Shown: positions 54,301 to 63,024, numbered from the stretch's first letter. The stretch: 64,000 bases of DNA from JAFGVL01 sp963662245 (GCA_963662245.2 CAXXVQ010000001.1:248001-312000); one strand, 5' to 3'. The notes: generated by a model not told the origin, from the sequence alone. Numbers and translations are program-made.

Positions 54301-55502
54301 ATATGGCGAATAGGTACAGTCGGGTTAGATGCATGACGCATCGATAAGTTATATGCTGTACTTGCACTTAAACTTGCCAAACCAACCATAGCTGCGCTTC
54401 CTAAATCATCTTTATCAGCTAAATATCTTTCGTGATCAACACCATCATACACAGCTCCACTATTAACGCTAAAATCAAATTTTGGAGCATCAGATGTAGA
54501 ATTTGCCTGCATATTAAACTGCCCAAGCATTAAAACTTTAGGATTAGTCAATCCTGCATTTGTAGTTGCAGGCATTGCAATTGCATCAGAATATGAGTTT
54601 GAAGTTGTCTGTATTAATGATTTTGCTCCCTGAAGAACTTGAAATGTATATGTAGGATGGGCAAATGCAGTTGCAATAATATTTACAGCTTGTGTCTCCA
54701 TTGTATTCCCACCACTAGCATCAGTGATTCGATGAAGTAATCTAAAGTAATAGGTTCCGGCAGAACTTGCCGAACCTAATCCTGCAACAAGATTTGCTAC
54801 CCCCTTACCTGTACCCGATGTAGTACGCGACACAGAATAACCTAAATCATTCCAACCACCGGCTCCTACTTTATATTGTAATTTCCACTGCCCTGTAATT
54901 GAACTACCTCCTGTTTTTGCTGACTGCACACTAGCCATCACCACAAAACCACCTGCAGTAGTCGTTGTGATAGCAGTAGTTGCTGTCCCTGTCACCTCTG
55001 CCCATGTGGTAGAGCTAGTACTTACCGGAGAAGAAACTGATTGCACATCAGTTTGTAGATCTGTTCCTCCAGAACTAAGTACTACCCCTGCTAAACTAGC
55101 AGTAGTATACAAGGTTCCTGAAGCAATCTTATGTCTAAGTTTATAGGTATGACTTCCACTTGAAGATGCCGTGAACACATACACCTGAGACGCAGCACCT
55201 TTATATGTATTTACTGTACGAATAATTGTTGCTGATGATTGAGTATCAGTAGCATCATATAATTCATACCCCGCATCAGCAGAACCTGATGCATACATAG
55301 TAATACTGGCAGTCAACATTACCTTCTGACCTATATTTACTGTTAGTGTTATACTTGCACCATCAACATCTTCCAGTGTGGTACTTGTAGTTGGGTCTGC
55401 ACTAACTTCTGCAGATGAACTTGAAAGCGTTTGAGCATTTAGCATAGTTTGCTGAGCAAACAATGCAACTAATGCAATAAGGAGGGAGTAAATATTTTTC
55501 AT
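48339..55502 (-). CDS. Giant secreted beta-helix protein with T9SS sorting domain
   Basis: 2,387 residues from MKNIYSLL (55502); the ATG nine bases upstream is possible. Signal peptide (to LNAQ), Ig-like region with repeated T/S-rich strands (about 25-400), a long right-handed beta-helix region (about 430-1130; many NNTVSNLTSS, NIVGSTSGTGSITVT type rungs), repeated blocks like NDLTLTDGALSIGANTLTIN (about 1200-1500), two WDGG/NWDTG-type modules, and a C-terminal type A sorting domain (VSFSGLKGNATVEVIDLSGRIIG ... GVYLLKVKTES). Probably a cell-surface adhesin exported by the Por secretion system. Ligand unknown. Confidence 0.88.
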   Translation of the reverse strand: MKNIYSLLIALVALFAQQTMLNAQTLSSSSAEVSADPTTSTTLEDVDGASITLTVNIGQKVMLTASITMYASGSADAGYELYDATDTQSSATIIRTVNTYKGAASQVYVFTASSSGSHTYKLRHKIASGTLYTTASLAGVVLSSGGTDLQTDVQSVSSPVSTSSTTWAEVTGTATTAITTTTAGGFVVMASVQSAKTGGSSITGQWKLQYKVGAGGWNDLGYSVSRTTSGTGKGVANLVAGLGSASSAGTYYFRLLHRITDASGGNTMETQAVNIIATAFAHPTYTFQVLQGAKSLIQTTSNSYSDAIAMPATTNAGLTNPKVLMLGQFNMQANSTSDAPKFDFSVNSGAVYDGVDHERYLADKDDLGSAAMVGLASLSASTAYNLSMRHASNPTVPIRHIETSNILCIGVGLEDDQFIVYPVTVNATSGTTFANYNTLKEAFDAINIGTHKGDINISINTSTTETATAILYQTKKSMGGGKKSDYNYVNIVPTTQGVSIGGNFSGALIQLNGADNVTIDGRVNFTGTANMTIEQQETSSPAIEFINSAEDNVVQYSYIKAANASTTSGNITFGTSTGGAGNDDNIIQNNYITCSGSNKPAYTVYSHGSSGSLNTGNQILNNEFYDVFGSAAIHNVIFVSSYSTEFTISGNSFYMTSTVTAGTGGHYSFIHLENTAGNGFVVTNNYLGGSAAQCGGSAMTLNSAYGTYFETMDIHVGIAVPAEIYGNTVQNINYSSAYDHPYIGIEIVQGNANVHDNIVGSTSGTGSITVTNTTADCVVHGIYVSSEGDVNVYDNIIGGMTTVGSATVACSLEGIGKEYVSGYGSNVGSVVVSGNTVGNPTADNMLASSTAASASSGQYVSGIHIDGSGTNTISNNTVQNLTNSYTGTDSTGTTIGISTTSGTNTVTNNTVSNLTSSAAQTNTTSGAPVIGILQTSTDGVADVSNNEISGLSATSTTNVTVTGIYFSGAAAANTINSNLIYDLTNESTDNTSYIYGIQLSAGTTTVSNNILNIGKDETLGCNILGIQDNATAGVNNDFYFNTVYVSGTTSGTINSSSCFYRENDASTSVIEGNIFYNNRTGGTGGDHLGTWLSGITNVTTDYNDLYSTAGTHGRLSGTNYTTIGDWQTATSQAVNSVVADPLFDTEGGNLAVDYYVSEPTLSITNPTAITVDYSGITRGTPTLMGALERNDYHWQGGTSTDFNTASNWDEGVVPLSGANIIFNANPDRSCYLDQNRTVGNITIDQNTDILELNGFKLTFRGDSIVSTTGIIDADDAGEIVVFEGSGVQTFTTGAFVNSTMDGLELNNAYGLTLPEDITVNDLTLTDGALSIGANTLTINDAIATTSGTLVGGTSSNIVIGGSGAATSLPAVTLNDLTLNRANGISLGGDVTVGGALALTDGVLTVGANTFIYTDASITRTSGSIDASNASATLVFDNATQLTLPASVFSAAVNNLTIQNTGGVVASSDFTVNGVLNLLTNNPSVDQGLLDMGANTITMGANATTLGLGDVEGIIKRSSFAFDANLTFGNQFTYINFPTNALTMPTDISLKVQLVVPSWDSDAVLRVVDFIRTGGDAAITFTGAIHYTDGELNGNDETLLSVWEHDYSGPTTTELGRAGVNTSDNYVSMGVSTLAIIDNSFAAAEFCLEETSVTIVTWDGSESTDWTDDNNWDTGTAPISTDYVVIPDALTTPNDPTIPASTTIYSLTLESGAILNGGTGSLTIDGAAGAIINYGGTIIPATSTFTFTNANATISGENDFNNLVIDAGASLTPVVDAITRIAGTITNSGTWNTVNVVNTVEYNGNNQTVIIPNGATTGYYNLILSGTWGSKTMPGSALKVYGDMNISGTDITVNFAESFDVDGDFSTVSSSTVSTGAYSSIIGGDCSIAGYFGVNWSGTLTLDGSGTELLLAKTCSLEVIGTLVAPTSGYITFESDDSSTGQLFNNGGTITNTDAVVRLKKEMLQSTGWYFMSMPYDVPSSRITDVSTGDTISFGSLTDTYKEIYVGTYDGYNRDQVGTPSASAGVYWINPPATELVQNKGYIIATERDKTYYFSSAAGETDLFASIASETVAQYTTNADTTHHSWNLVGNPFSSGFDLIQASQDQAPFYIYNGYNYDVVMAGDNYTAYPFQAFFMQAFGGTTLSFATAGLEFRSAVISEPVAMDEIDLYIEDTNGKIDRVRVRFRDDATVGFNPGKDAVDFRSMDYTVPQLYAPSSGKNYAVHALAPVESGTMSIPLTMFIGKAGTYKIRIADAKGKITHYTSVILKDNVKGTQTELMLDSVYTFTANYGTTTTRMALVVGERVATSDIQTISSGDEINAIVNSGKVSFSGLKGNATVEVIDLSGRIIGSFSQISNYEALPISLYGVYLLKVKTESQNQQFKLFIGK

Positions 55503-55692
55503 ATCAATCATACATTACACATACAAGCATTTAATCACCTAAATAACTTAAAGATAATTAGAATATTTCTAATTTAAACTTACAAAATCACATTTAATAA
55601 ACATATGCTCCTATAAAAATAAACTATAACAATAGTTTTAACAAAAAAATACAAAAAAAGTTCTACGAATAATCAAAATACAGCAAGAAAAA

Positions 55693-56442
55693 CTACTTCT
55701 GAGCAAGATAGAATGCACAAACGCCAAATGTAAAGCGTCTATATTTTACATTAGCAAAGCCACAGTGTCTTAATAACGCTATCATTTCTTTACCCTCAGG
55801 GAAGGCATCGATAGAATCGGGTAAATAATGATAAGCTTTAGTATCTTTTGAGAAAAGAGAAGCAATAATTGAAATAATAAATTTGGTATAAACAAAATAC
55901 AAAGGCTTAACAATTTTGTATGGACGGCTCATCTCAAGAATAATTAAATTTCCTCCATACTTAAGCACCCTATACATCTCTGAAATACCTTTTTCAAGGC
56001 TTTCATAATTTCTTACGCCGAAAGCAACAGTAACAGCATCGAACTTATATGATTCAAAGCTAAGGTTCATTGAATCTCCCACTTGTAACTCAATCTGATC
56101 TTTGTGACCTAACTTCTCAATTTTTTCACGACCAACCTGTAGCATATTTTCACTGATGTCCACCCCTATCACTTTATCAAGAGACAATCTATTATATGCT
56201 TCAATTGCAAAATCACCAGTTCCGGTAGCAACATCTAGTAATAACTTTGGAGCAAAGGGCTTTAAGGAATTTATTGCTTTCTTTCTCCAAATAATATCAG
56301 CCCCCATAGTCATCGCTCTATTCATGAGGTCATATTGAGTAGAAATAGCATCAAACATTTTAGTGATTTGTTCTTTTTTCCCCGTATTGGAATCATACGG
56401 CTTTACATCTTCACACTTATACTCAGTCTTACTTTCTAACAT
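55693..56442 (-). CDS. ubiE: Demethylmenaquinone methyltransferase
   Basis: C-methylates demethylmenaquinone in the last step of menaquinone synthesis. The 249 residues match the family. MFDAISTQYDLMNRAMTMGADIIWRKKAI, the SAM motif LLDVATGTGDFAIEA, VTVAFGVRNYESLEKGISEMYRVLKYGG and PDSIDAFPEGKEM are classic UbiE/MenG motifs. It lies 26 bp behind mntP on the same strand. Confidence 0.95.
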   Translation of the reverse strand: MLESKTEYKCEDVKPYDSNTGKKEQITKMFDAISTQYDLMNRAMTMGADIIWRKKAINSLKPFAPKLLLDVATGTGDFAIEAYNRLSLDKVIGVDISENMLQVGREKIEKLGHKDQIELQVGDSMNLSFESYKFDAVTVAFGVRNYESLEKGISEMYRVLKYGGNLIILEMSRPYKIVKPLYFVYTKFIISIIASLFSKDTKAYHYLPDSIDAFPEGKEMIALLRHCGFANVKYRRFTFGVCAFYLAQK

Positions 56443-56468
56443 AAACTATATTTTAATAACAAAACAAA

Positions 56469-57047
56469 TTATTGAAACCACATATGTTCAATTAAAATCT
56501 TCACACCTATTCCAATCAATATTAATCCACCAAAAATCTCAACACGCAATTCTAAATAATCTCCATATTTTGCTCCAACATAGTTACCTAGAAAAGTAAA
56601 GATAAAGGTAACAATTGCAATTATTGAGATAGCCATTATTAGCGTAAGATATGAAAATGGCACAAAGATTATCCCTGTAGCCATAGCATCAATACTTGTA
56701 GCTACTGCCAACATAATAGTTGTCGACCACGACATTGATCGCAATGACTCACTTCTATCATCATCAACCACATCAGACTTCACCCCATCTCTAATCATTT
56801 TAACTCCCAAAATTAACAAGACAATTAAAGCAATCCAATGGTCGAACTCCTGAATCTGATCTTTAAAGAAGTAACCTGAATAATAACCAACAAGAGGCAT
56901 TACCCCTTGAAAGATTGCAAAAATAACTGCCATCCTCCACACAATAGCAGACTTATGTTCTTTGATGATTAGCCCGGCAGCAATTGCAACAGTCAAAGAG
57001 TCCATTGCCAAAGCAATGCTTAATAATATAATATCTAATATTCCCAT
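56469..57047 (-). CDS. mntP: Manganese efflux pump MntP
   Basis: 192 residues, about six helices in two repeats, each with a conserved Asp: LSIALAMDSLTVAIA and AVATSIDAMATGI. Start placed at 57047 (MGILDIIL), because a -7 box at 57066-57073 overlaps the longer reading. No yybP-ykoY-type Mn riboswitch was recognised in the short leader. Operon with ubiE is likely (26-bp gap). Confidence 0.9.
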   Translation of the reverse strand: MGILDIILLSIALAMDSLTVAIAAGLIIKEHKSAIVWRMAVIFAIFQGVMPLVGYYSGYFFKDQIQEFDHWIALIVLLILGVKMIRDGVKSDVVDDDRSESLRSMSWSTTIMLAVATSIDAMATGIIFVPFSYLTLIMAISIIAIVTFIFTFLGNYVGAKYGDYLELRVEIFGGLILIGIGVKILIEHMWFQ

Positions 57048-57065
57048 TATAAAAAGTATTATTGG

Positions 57066-57073
57066 CAAAGATA
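57066..57073 (-). promoter_or_regulatory. Bacteroidetes -7 box (TATCTTTG, minus)
   Basis: 18 bp upstream of the chosen mntP start. Confidence 0.65.
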
Positions 57074-57102
57074 TTTAAAATAATTCCATACTACTAAGAG
57101 TC

Positions 57103-57138
57103 AAAAAATATCCCCATTCACATTCGTGAATGGGGATA
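57103..57138 (-). terminator. Rho-independent terminator of the pectinesterase gene
   Basis: TATCCCCATTCAC (57109-57121) / GTGAATGGGGATA (57126-57138) perfect 13-bp stem with a 4-base loop, followed on the minus strand by six T. Confidence 0.9.
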
Positions 57139-57160
57139 CTTAATATTAATTTATTTCAAA

Positions 57161-59668
57161 TTACTTCTTAATAAATTTCTCTACGCTACATTCATTCATT
57201 TTCGAGCAAGCTCTAATGAAATATGTTCCTGTAGGAAGATTACTTACATTGATATATGATTCATAAACCTCAGAAGACATCACTTTTTGCCCCATAACAT
57301 TTACAATATCATATTTAGAATAGAAATCAGAATTTTCTAATTTCAACTCATTTGTAACAATGTTAGAAGCTAAAATCGTTTTATATGTAACCGTCGATAC
57401 TGATTCTAATACATCAGTTAAGCTACATTCATAAACTAAACCATCAGCAATGTCAGAAGCCGGCATCCAATCATAATATAAACTTGGATCTGTTGCTGCC
57501 TTAAATATGTTACTTACTGTAAATTGCGCTGCTTCTGTTTCAGAAATCACAACGCCTTCATTTCCGCGTTGACTTAAATCAGTTCCACCATCACCTATTG
57601 TTCCATATTCAACAAACACAGGATTTAAATTGAAATTCATAGTAGTCCAACCTTTTAACTCTAGAGTAGCCGGTGCATCACAACGAATAAATGCTGATTT
57701 AGGTTGTCCTTGCCATGGGCGGCCAAAATAGAAACCTTTTCCTGTTGCACTACCAAAAGACTCTCCATCAAAATCAACATAACCTACTTCTGGAGCAGTT
57801 AATTTACAGTCAAGGAATACCATTCCATAAGCAGATGTTTTTTCTGTTGCCGGAGCAGTCAACACAGAACCATTACGATTTACATAAGTAGTACAAGAAT
57901 CAAAGACACAAGTTTGTTTTCCAAATATAAAGTCAACATTTCCTTCAATATAACAATCTTTAAAATATGCACGACCAATACTATTTCCTAAGTATGTATC
58001 TTGATAACCCTCAATCTTACAGTGATAGAATGATTGGCGGTCTCCTTGTGTTTTAAGCGCAACGGCTTGTTTTGATGTTAATGGATCTGATTTTGCATTT
58101 ACATATAAGTTTCTAACAGTAATATAAGCAGCAGTAAAGTCATCTGCCAAGATTGCCATTACTTGACTATTCGAAGTACCCCAAATACCACCACTACCAT
58201 TATCCATACCAGCAGCAACACTGTCCTCAATTATAGTATAATCAACACTACCATCACAATATCCTACTAAATACACATTAATTTTACCTGCTGCTAATGT
58301 AGGACGCTCTCTATAAACACCCGGTTTAACACGAATGATATATCTACCCATATAATTTGATGGCACTGCAGCAAAAGCATCACTAATAGTAGTATAATCA
58401 CCTGAGCCATCTTTAGCAACAAGTTTTTCAACATCAGGTTGTGTCGCTAATGTAGTAACAGAAACTTCACTTCCATACGAAGTACCAACACTATTAGTAG
58501 CAAAAGCTCTAGCATAGTAAGTAGTTTCAGAGTTTAAGTTACCTGCATATCCAACAAAAGTTCCAATATCACTTCCTCTTACACTTTTACCATCAGAAAT
58601 TGTAGGATTTGGTGATGTTCCATAAACAATACCTCGTTCAGTAACCTCTGTACCACCCCAAGCAGTCACTTGACAATTAGTTACAGCGAAACCATTATTT
58701 GTAATACCCGAAGCTGACCCGGTAACTACTGTAGGTGCAGATAAAGCTGCTAATGTTGTAAATGTTATTTCATCGCCATATCCTGTACCTTGGCTATTTG
58801 TAGCATATGCACGAACGAAATAAGTAGTACCAGCAGTTAGACCTGTAATTGTATCTGTAAACACATCATCTAAAATACTATCAACAATAAATTTAGAATC
58901 AACATCTACAGTTGGATTTGAACTTGTACCATATACAAATCCATATTCAGTGACTGTAGCATCACCATTACTGGTAATCTCACCAGTTGAAATAGCTGAA
59001 GTAGTAGAAACATATGTTGCAGCAGTTGTTGCAGCTAATGTTGGGATTGAATAGATTGGTTCACCTGGTGTATAACCGCCTAATGTAACATCTTTCACAC
59101 ATAGAAACTTCCCTGTTGCACCAGCAGACTTATAATATGGATATATTCTGAAATAAATAGTATCACCATTCGGAATTTCTAAATCACTAACAGTTTCAGT
59201 CATTTTATCATATCCGGCAACATTATCTCTAGTTAGATCTTCTCCAACTTTATATTGGATTTGAGTTTTTGTTGCAAATGTAGCATCAGTAGAATAATAG
59301 AAGTTTGCTCTCATATTACTACCACCTTTTCCACAAACATAGGCAGAAACCTCTTGAAGATATAATGTATCTGAAGCTACTGCTGTTACAGAAAACTGGA
59401 TATACACATTAGCGTCTTCAGAGACTCCCGGCCAGTTTGTTGCTGTTGGGCCAAAATATGCTGTTCCATCGAGAGCAGTGTAAGCACCAATTTGTACTCC
59501 AGACAACACCAAATCCGCACCTTCTAACTGCCCTTTGATGGTTGCATTTGTAGTTTCAGCTGCAGTTAATGGCCAATTTGCACTAGCAGATCGCTGAGCA
59601 TATACCGTAACACCGGCAACTACAGACAATAATAGAACAAGAGTTCTTTTAAGTAAATTGTTTTTCAT
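57161..59668 (-). CDS. Secreted multidomain pectinesterase with T9SS sorting domain
   Basis: 835 residues from ATG at 59668. Signal peptide (LLLSVVAGVTVYAQ), a beta-sandwich domain (about 25-200), two fibronectin-III-like modules (about 210-310 and 312-408; TGLTAGTTYFVRAYATNSQG and NLNSETTYYARAFATNSVG), then the CE8 pectin methylesterase beta-helix (about 412-740). The catalytic residues are visible: Gln in AVALKTQGDRQ, Asp in GYQDTYL (about 551), Asp in NVDFIFGKQ (about 575) and Arg in GRPWQ (about 648). The tail ends with a T9SS-type domain (YDIVNVMGQKVMSSEVYESYINVSNLPTGTYFIRA). De-esterifies pectin outside the cell. Confidence 0.92.
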   Translation of the reverse strand: MKNNLLKRTLVLLLSVVAGVTVYAQRSASANWPLTAAETTNATIKGQLEGADLVLSGVQIGAYTALDGTAYFGPTATNWPGVSEDANVYIQFSVTAVASDTLYLQEVSAYVCGKGGSNMRANFYYSTDATFATKTQIQYKVGEDLTRDNVAGYDKMTETVSDLEIPNGDTIYFRIYPYYKSAGATGKFLCVKDVTLGGYTPGEPIYSIPTLAATTAATYVSTTSAISTGEITSNGDATVTEYGFVYGTSSNPTVDVDSKFIVDSILDDVFTDTITGLTAGTTYFVRAYATNSQGTGYGDEITFTTLAALSAPTVVTGSASGITNNGFAVTNCQVTAWGGTEVTERGIVYGTSPNPTISDGKSVRGSDIGTFVGYAGNLNSETTYYARAFATNSVGTSYGSEVSVTTLATQPDVEKLVAKDGSGDYTTISDAFAAVPSNYMGRYIIRVKPGVYRERPTLAAGKINVYLVGYCDGSVDYTIIEDSVAAGMDNGSGGIWGTSNSQVMAILADDFTAAYITVRNLYVNAKSDPLTSKQAVALKTQGDRQSFYHCKIEGYQDTYLGNSIGRAYFKDCYIEGNVDFIFGKQTCVFDSCTTYVNRNGSVLTAPATEKTSAYGMVFLDCKLTAPEVGYVDFDGESFGSATGKGFYFGRPWQGQPKSAFIRCDAPATLELKGWTTMNFNLNPVFVEYGTIGDGGTDLSQRGNEGVVISETEAAQFTVSNIFKAATDPSLYYDWMPASDIADGLVYECSLTDVLESVSTVTYKTILASNIVTNELKLENSDFYSKYDIVNVMGQKVMSSEVYESYINVSNLPTGTYFIRACSKMNECSVEKFIKK

Positions 59669-59714
59669 AAGCAAAAATTAAAGTTATTTTTTAGGGTTTT
59701 ATTTATAAGCAACA

Positions 59715-59722
59715 CAAAAATA
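59715..59722 (-). promoter_or_regulatory. Bacteroidetes -7 box (TATTTTTG, minus)
   Basis: 46 bp upstream of the pectinesterase ATG. Confidence 0.55.
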
Positions 59723-59837
59723 CTAAAAATGAGTTACTTTATTAATGGTAAACATAAAAGTTATCCACATTTTTAAGGTGTTTAAACACTTGTATTGAAA
59801 ATTTTCCACAAGGGAATGCTTTTATCATTTAATATTT

Positions 59838-59845
59838 TACTTTTG
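59838..59845 (+). promoter_or_regulatory. Bacteroidetes -7 box (TACTTTTG)
   Basis: 30 bp before the ATG at 59876, and inside the longer open frame that begins at 59795, ruling out that start. Confidence 0.65.
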
Positions 59846-59875
59846 CAGCATAAAACAACTCAAAAAATACTATAC

Positions 59876-60283
59876 ATGTTAAAAGAAGTATTATCAATTT
59901 CAGGAAAATCAGGGTTATTTAAACTAGTATCTCAAGGCAAAAATATGCTGATTGTAGAGTCAATGAGTGATAAAAAACGCCAACCAGCATATTCTCATGA
60001 AAAAATAGTTTCACTTGCCGATGTAGCTATCTTCACTGAAGATGAAGAAAAGCCACTTGCTGAAGTATTTTCGTTAATCAAAGAAAAAGAAGCCGGGAAA
60101 ACATGCAGCATCAGTCCTAAATCTGCAAACAAAGATTTAAATAACTATTTCGCAGAAGTGTTACCTAATTATGATAGAGATAGAGTTTATCCATCTGACA
60201 TCAAAAAAGTAATTACCTGGTACAATCTTCTAATCGAAAATGGCATTGTTGATTTTGAAATAAAAGAAACAGAAAACGCATAA
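59876..60283 (+). CDS. Conserved Bacteroidetes protein, DUF5606-like
   Basis: 135 residues. MLKEVLSISGKSGLFKLVSQGKNMLIVESMSDKKR ... YSHEKIVSLADVAIFT matches what I recall of DUF5606, a small cytosolic family present in most Bacteroidetes and without known function. The later part (VLPNYDRDRVYPSDIKKVITWYNLL) is typical too. The ATG at 59876 is chosen because a -7 box lies between it and earlier start codons. Terminator directly after. Confidence 0.85.
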   Translation: MLKEVLSISGKSGLFKLVSQGKNMLIVESMSDKKRQPAYSHEKIVSLADVAIFTEDEEKPLAEVFSLIKEKEAGKTCSISPKSANKDLNNYFAEVLPNYDRDRVYPSDIKKVITWYNLLIENGIVDFEIKETENA

Positions 60284-60287
60284 AAAC

Positions 60288-60320
60288 AAAAAGAGAGCTG
60301 AAATTCAGCTCTCTTTTTTT
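60288..60320. terminator. Hairpin terminator after the DUF5606-like gene
   Basis: AAAGAGAGCTGA / TCAGCTCTCTTT stem and seven or more T; it also serves as a plausible end for the opposing gene at 60332. Confidence 0.87.
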
Positions 60321-60331
60321 ATCGAATAAAC

Positions 60332-62929
60332 TCAGTCAACCCTCTTGACTATTATCTTTCTCATTAATTGCTTTCCGTCAACATCTACAAATAACACATA
60401 CACTCCTGTTTCATAGGCTGAAGTATTTATTTTCACTTCGTTAGCACCAACATTTTGTATCATTACTGTCTCTCCATTTGCATTTACAATTTTCACAGAA
60501 CTAATTTCATCTGAAGAAATAACGTGCAAATAGTCGACTGCTGGATTTGGATACAATCTTATTCCGGTAAATTCCGAAGATGATGAATCGGCTGAACCTT
60601 CTATAATATCTAAGTTTACGGTAGCTGTATCAGACACATGATAATCCCCAATAACCTTGTAGGTAAACTTATCAGTTCCCACATAGCCGTTATCGGCCAA
60701 ATATTCGAATGTACCATTTGAATTCAAGTCAATAAATCCATTCATCGGAGGATCAATTAACACAGTTTCTTTTGAACCATTTTCAAGCAGAATATCATTA
60801 CTCATCAATCCATTTGAGGCATCATTCAAATATGCTGAAGTTCCATTCTCCAATTTATAATTATCCATAATCGGAATAAAGAATCCCAATAAATACGGCA
60901 AGTTTTCTTCCATGTAATAATAACCCGCTTTCTTGTATTCAACCAAGTCATTAAAGTTATTCCAAGCACTCCAAGTATAACGAGTAGTTGGCTGCATCAA
61001 GGTTCCTTTATACTTAACAGCTACGGCAATACCATCTGAAGTTACTGTTTCTTTAACGGATGTAGTTGATCTATCATCAGCAAAAACGGTTCTGTATGCA
61101 GGGTTAGTGAATTGCAACAAGCTCCATGGCAAACGAATACTAATACTATCCCCTGCCATTGTTACGGCATCCATACTGGTTGCAGGAAGATTTAGCCTGT
61201 TTACTGTCAAATGCCCCACATACTGTATGTCTTGATCTCCGGAGTTATTTTTCCAACGAACAATATTCCATGGAGCACCGAGTGTGGTTGTGGAGTGATA
61301 CAATTGTTCGGCAGGTGAAATCCCGTGCCAGATTCCATATAAATCATAAGCTTGTGTGACAAACAAATCTGCCTCATCATTGGTTATGCGTAATAGGAAT
61401 TCGGCTCCATTTTGCACAGTATCTCCTGACGCTAAAACTCTTTCTCCCAATATTGAATCATAAGTATCAATTGCAAGCCATAATGTATCAAGATTTGCGA
61501 AACTTTGATTGGTATGCAATTTCAAATAAAAAAAGGCATGATCCATAGTACTCTCAATTGAATCTATTGGTTCAGAACCGGAGTATGCTGCCAAAGTTTC
61601 CCAATCAAGCGTAGCTTTTTTAAAACCTACTAAACCAAAATTTTGCTCAGCAGCCATCACATTTTGCCACATTACCCTATCGTCTACCCCGAAATCAAAT
61701 GGGTCAGTTACCCAAGTGCGTTTAAACCATTCATCAATCCAAGCAAACTGAATTCCTCCGGCACAACTTGCATCTTCAAAATTCTTAAACATACGCATGT
61801 CCATTATTCCTTGATTCAACTCAGTGTTTCCACCATGATGCATTCCACTTTGTGAGTAATGTGCCACACCCCAGCTTGAAGGCAAACCAAATTCAGCAAT
61901 CAGCAATGGAATATTTTTGTAATGATTTTTCAAATTGAATAGATAACCTAAGTACATATTTGCACCATATTCATCAGCATAAGCTTGATGTAAAGCATCT
62001 CTACTGATAAAATCCGGGTAATAAGGATAAGCATGATAACTCACAAAGAATCCTGCTTTTGCTTTAGAGAAATCCATTCCGGCAAGTTCTAATACTTCAT
62101 CATCTTCTGTAGTATGAGTTTCTGTAGGGTGAGTTAATGGATCAAGCGTTGGCCAACTTGAAAAAGCTACCGGGCGTTGAGTTCCGTAATTATTTTGCTC
62201 ATAAATAAGCAACGAATCCATATGTTGAGTTACAAAAACCTCAGCAGCATGCACTCCCGAAATACTTAAATATTCACCTGTATATGAAGTTAAACTTGGC
62301 TGATTATCATTCGTGGTTTCTATCTCCCAATTGCTCACCTCACGACCAATCAAATACGCCATCACCCATTTGCTCACATCTTTGGTATAAGTTCCATATG
62401 CCTTCCCGAATCTAAAATCAATGGTTCTGTTACCATGCAAACAGTCAACATTTTCTTCTACTTCGTTAGAAAAAGCTGAAGATGTATAAAATAAGTCTTG
62501 ATTATAACCGGCTAACTCTTCTTCCAACCACACCCCTTGAATGATATAAATAGGATTATCTGGGTGTGCCACATTAAATGAATCCAGCGTGTTATAAAAA
62601 CGCGGATAATGCAAGGTGTACAAACGAATCACATTGTAGCCTATTTCCTTAATATCAGTAAACCAGCGCCAGTACTGATCTGTAGTAGCAGCCAATTCAC
62701 CCGGAAAAGTTCCGGGAACTGAAACGCCTAAGTTCATCCCTTTAATGGTAAAAGGAACATATCGAGCACCATTCCAATGAGTAAAGTGAGAAGAATCTGT
62801 TGAGAAAGGATAGTCTGTTTGCTGTGATGCTACATCTACGCGTTGGACTATATTGGATGAATAAAGCTTGCTTTGGAAGAAAAAAAGAGATAAAACAAGC
62901 CATGTGCTGAGTATAATTAATCTATTCAT
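60332..62929 (-). CDS. Secreted glycosidase-like protein with T9SS sorting domain
   Basis: 865 residues. Signal peptide (LIILSTWLVLSLFFFQSKLYS), then a TIM-barrel-like start (PFTIKGMNLGVSVPGTFPGELAATTDQYWRWFTDIKEIGYNVIRLYT) as in GH2/GH5-clan hydrolases. A likely nucleophile glutamate is in LLIAEFGLPSSWG (about 345). A cadherin-like domain (about 705-770, GTFEYLADNGYVGTDKFTYKV) precedes a C-terminal sorting domain (GIRLYPNPAVDYLHVISSDEISSVKIVNANGE). I cannot assign a GH family. Probably extracellular carbohydrate processing, in keeping with the pectinesterase nearby. Confidence 0.75.
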   Translation of the reverse strand: MNRLIILSTWLVLSLFFFQSKLYSSNIVQRVDVASQQTDYPFSTDSSHFTHWNGARYVPFTIKGMNLGVSVPGTFPGELAATTDQYWRWFTDIKEIGYNVIRLYTLHYPRFYNTLDSFNVAHPDNPIYIIQGVWLEEELAGYNQDLFYTSSAFSNEVEENVDCLHGNRTIDFRFGKAYGTYTKDVSKWVMAYLIGREVSNWEIETTNDNQPSLTSYTGEYLSISGVHAAEVFVTQHMDSLLIYEQNNYGTQRPVAFSSWPTLDPLTHPTETHTTEDDEVLELAGMDFSKAKAGFFVSYHAYPYYPDFISRDALHQAYADEYGANMYLGYLFNLKNHYKNIPLLIAEFGLPSSWGVAHYSQSGMHHGGNTELNQGIMDMRMFKNFEDASCAGGIQFAWIDEWFKRTWVTDPFDFGVDDRVMWQNVMAAEQNFGLVGFKKATLDWETLAAYSGSEPIDSIESTMDHAFFYLKLHTNQSFANLDTLWLAIDTYDSILGERVLASGDTVQNGAEFLLRITNDEADLFVTQAYDLYGIWHGISPAEQLYHSTTTLGAPWNIVRWKNNSGDQDIQYVGHLTVNRLNLPATSMDAVTMAGDSISIRLPWSLLQFTNPAYRTVFADDRSTTSVKETVTSDGIAVAVKYKGTLMQPTTRYTWSAWNNFNDLVEYKKAGYYYMEENLPYLLGFFIPIMDNYKLENGTSAYLNDASNGLMSNDILLENGSKETVLIDPPMNGFIDLNSNGTFEYLADNGYVGTDKFTYKVIGDYHVSDTATVNLDIIEGSADSSSSEFTGIRLYPNPAVDYLHVISSDEISSVKIVNANGETVMIQNVGANEVKINTSAYETGVYVLFVDVDGKQLMRKIIVKRVD

Positions 62930-63024
62930 AGCTATCTGTTTTTTAAATATTTACTTATTGTTTTATGTGAACTAAAGTTAGCAAATTATTTTAACACTTT
63001 ACAGCTACAATATGATTATTTATC

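Noticed and set aside
59795..59875. Longer N-terminus for the DUF5606-like protein
   Set aside because: TTG start lies upstream of a TAnnTTTG box at 59838; the family begins with MLKE at 59876.
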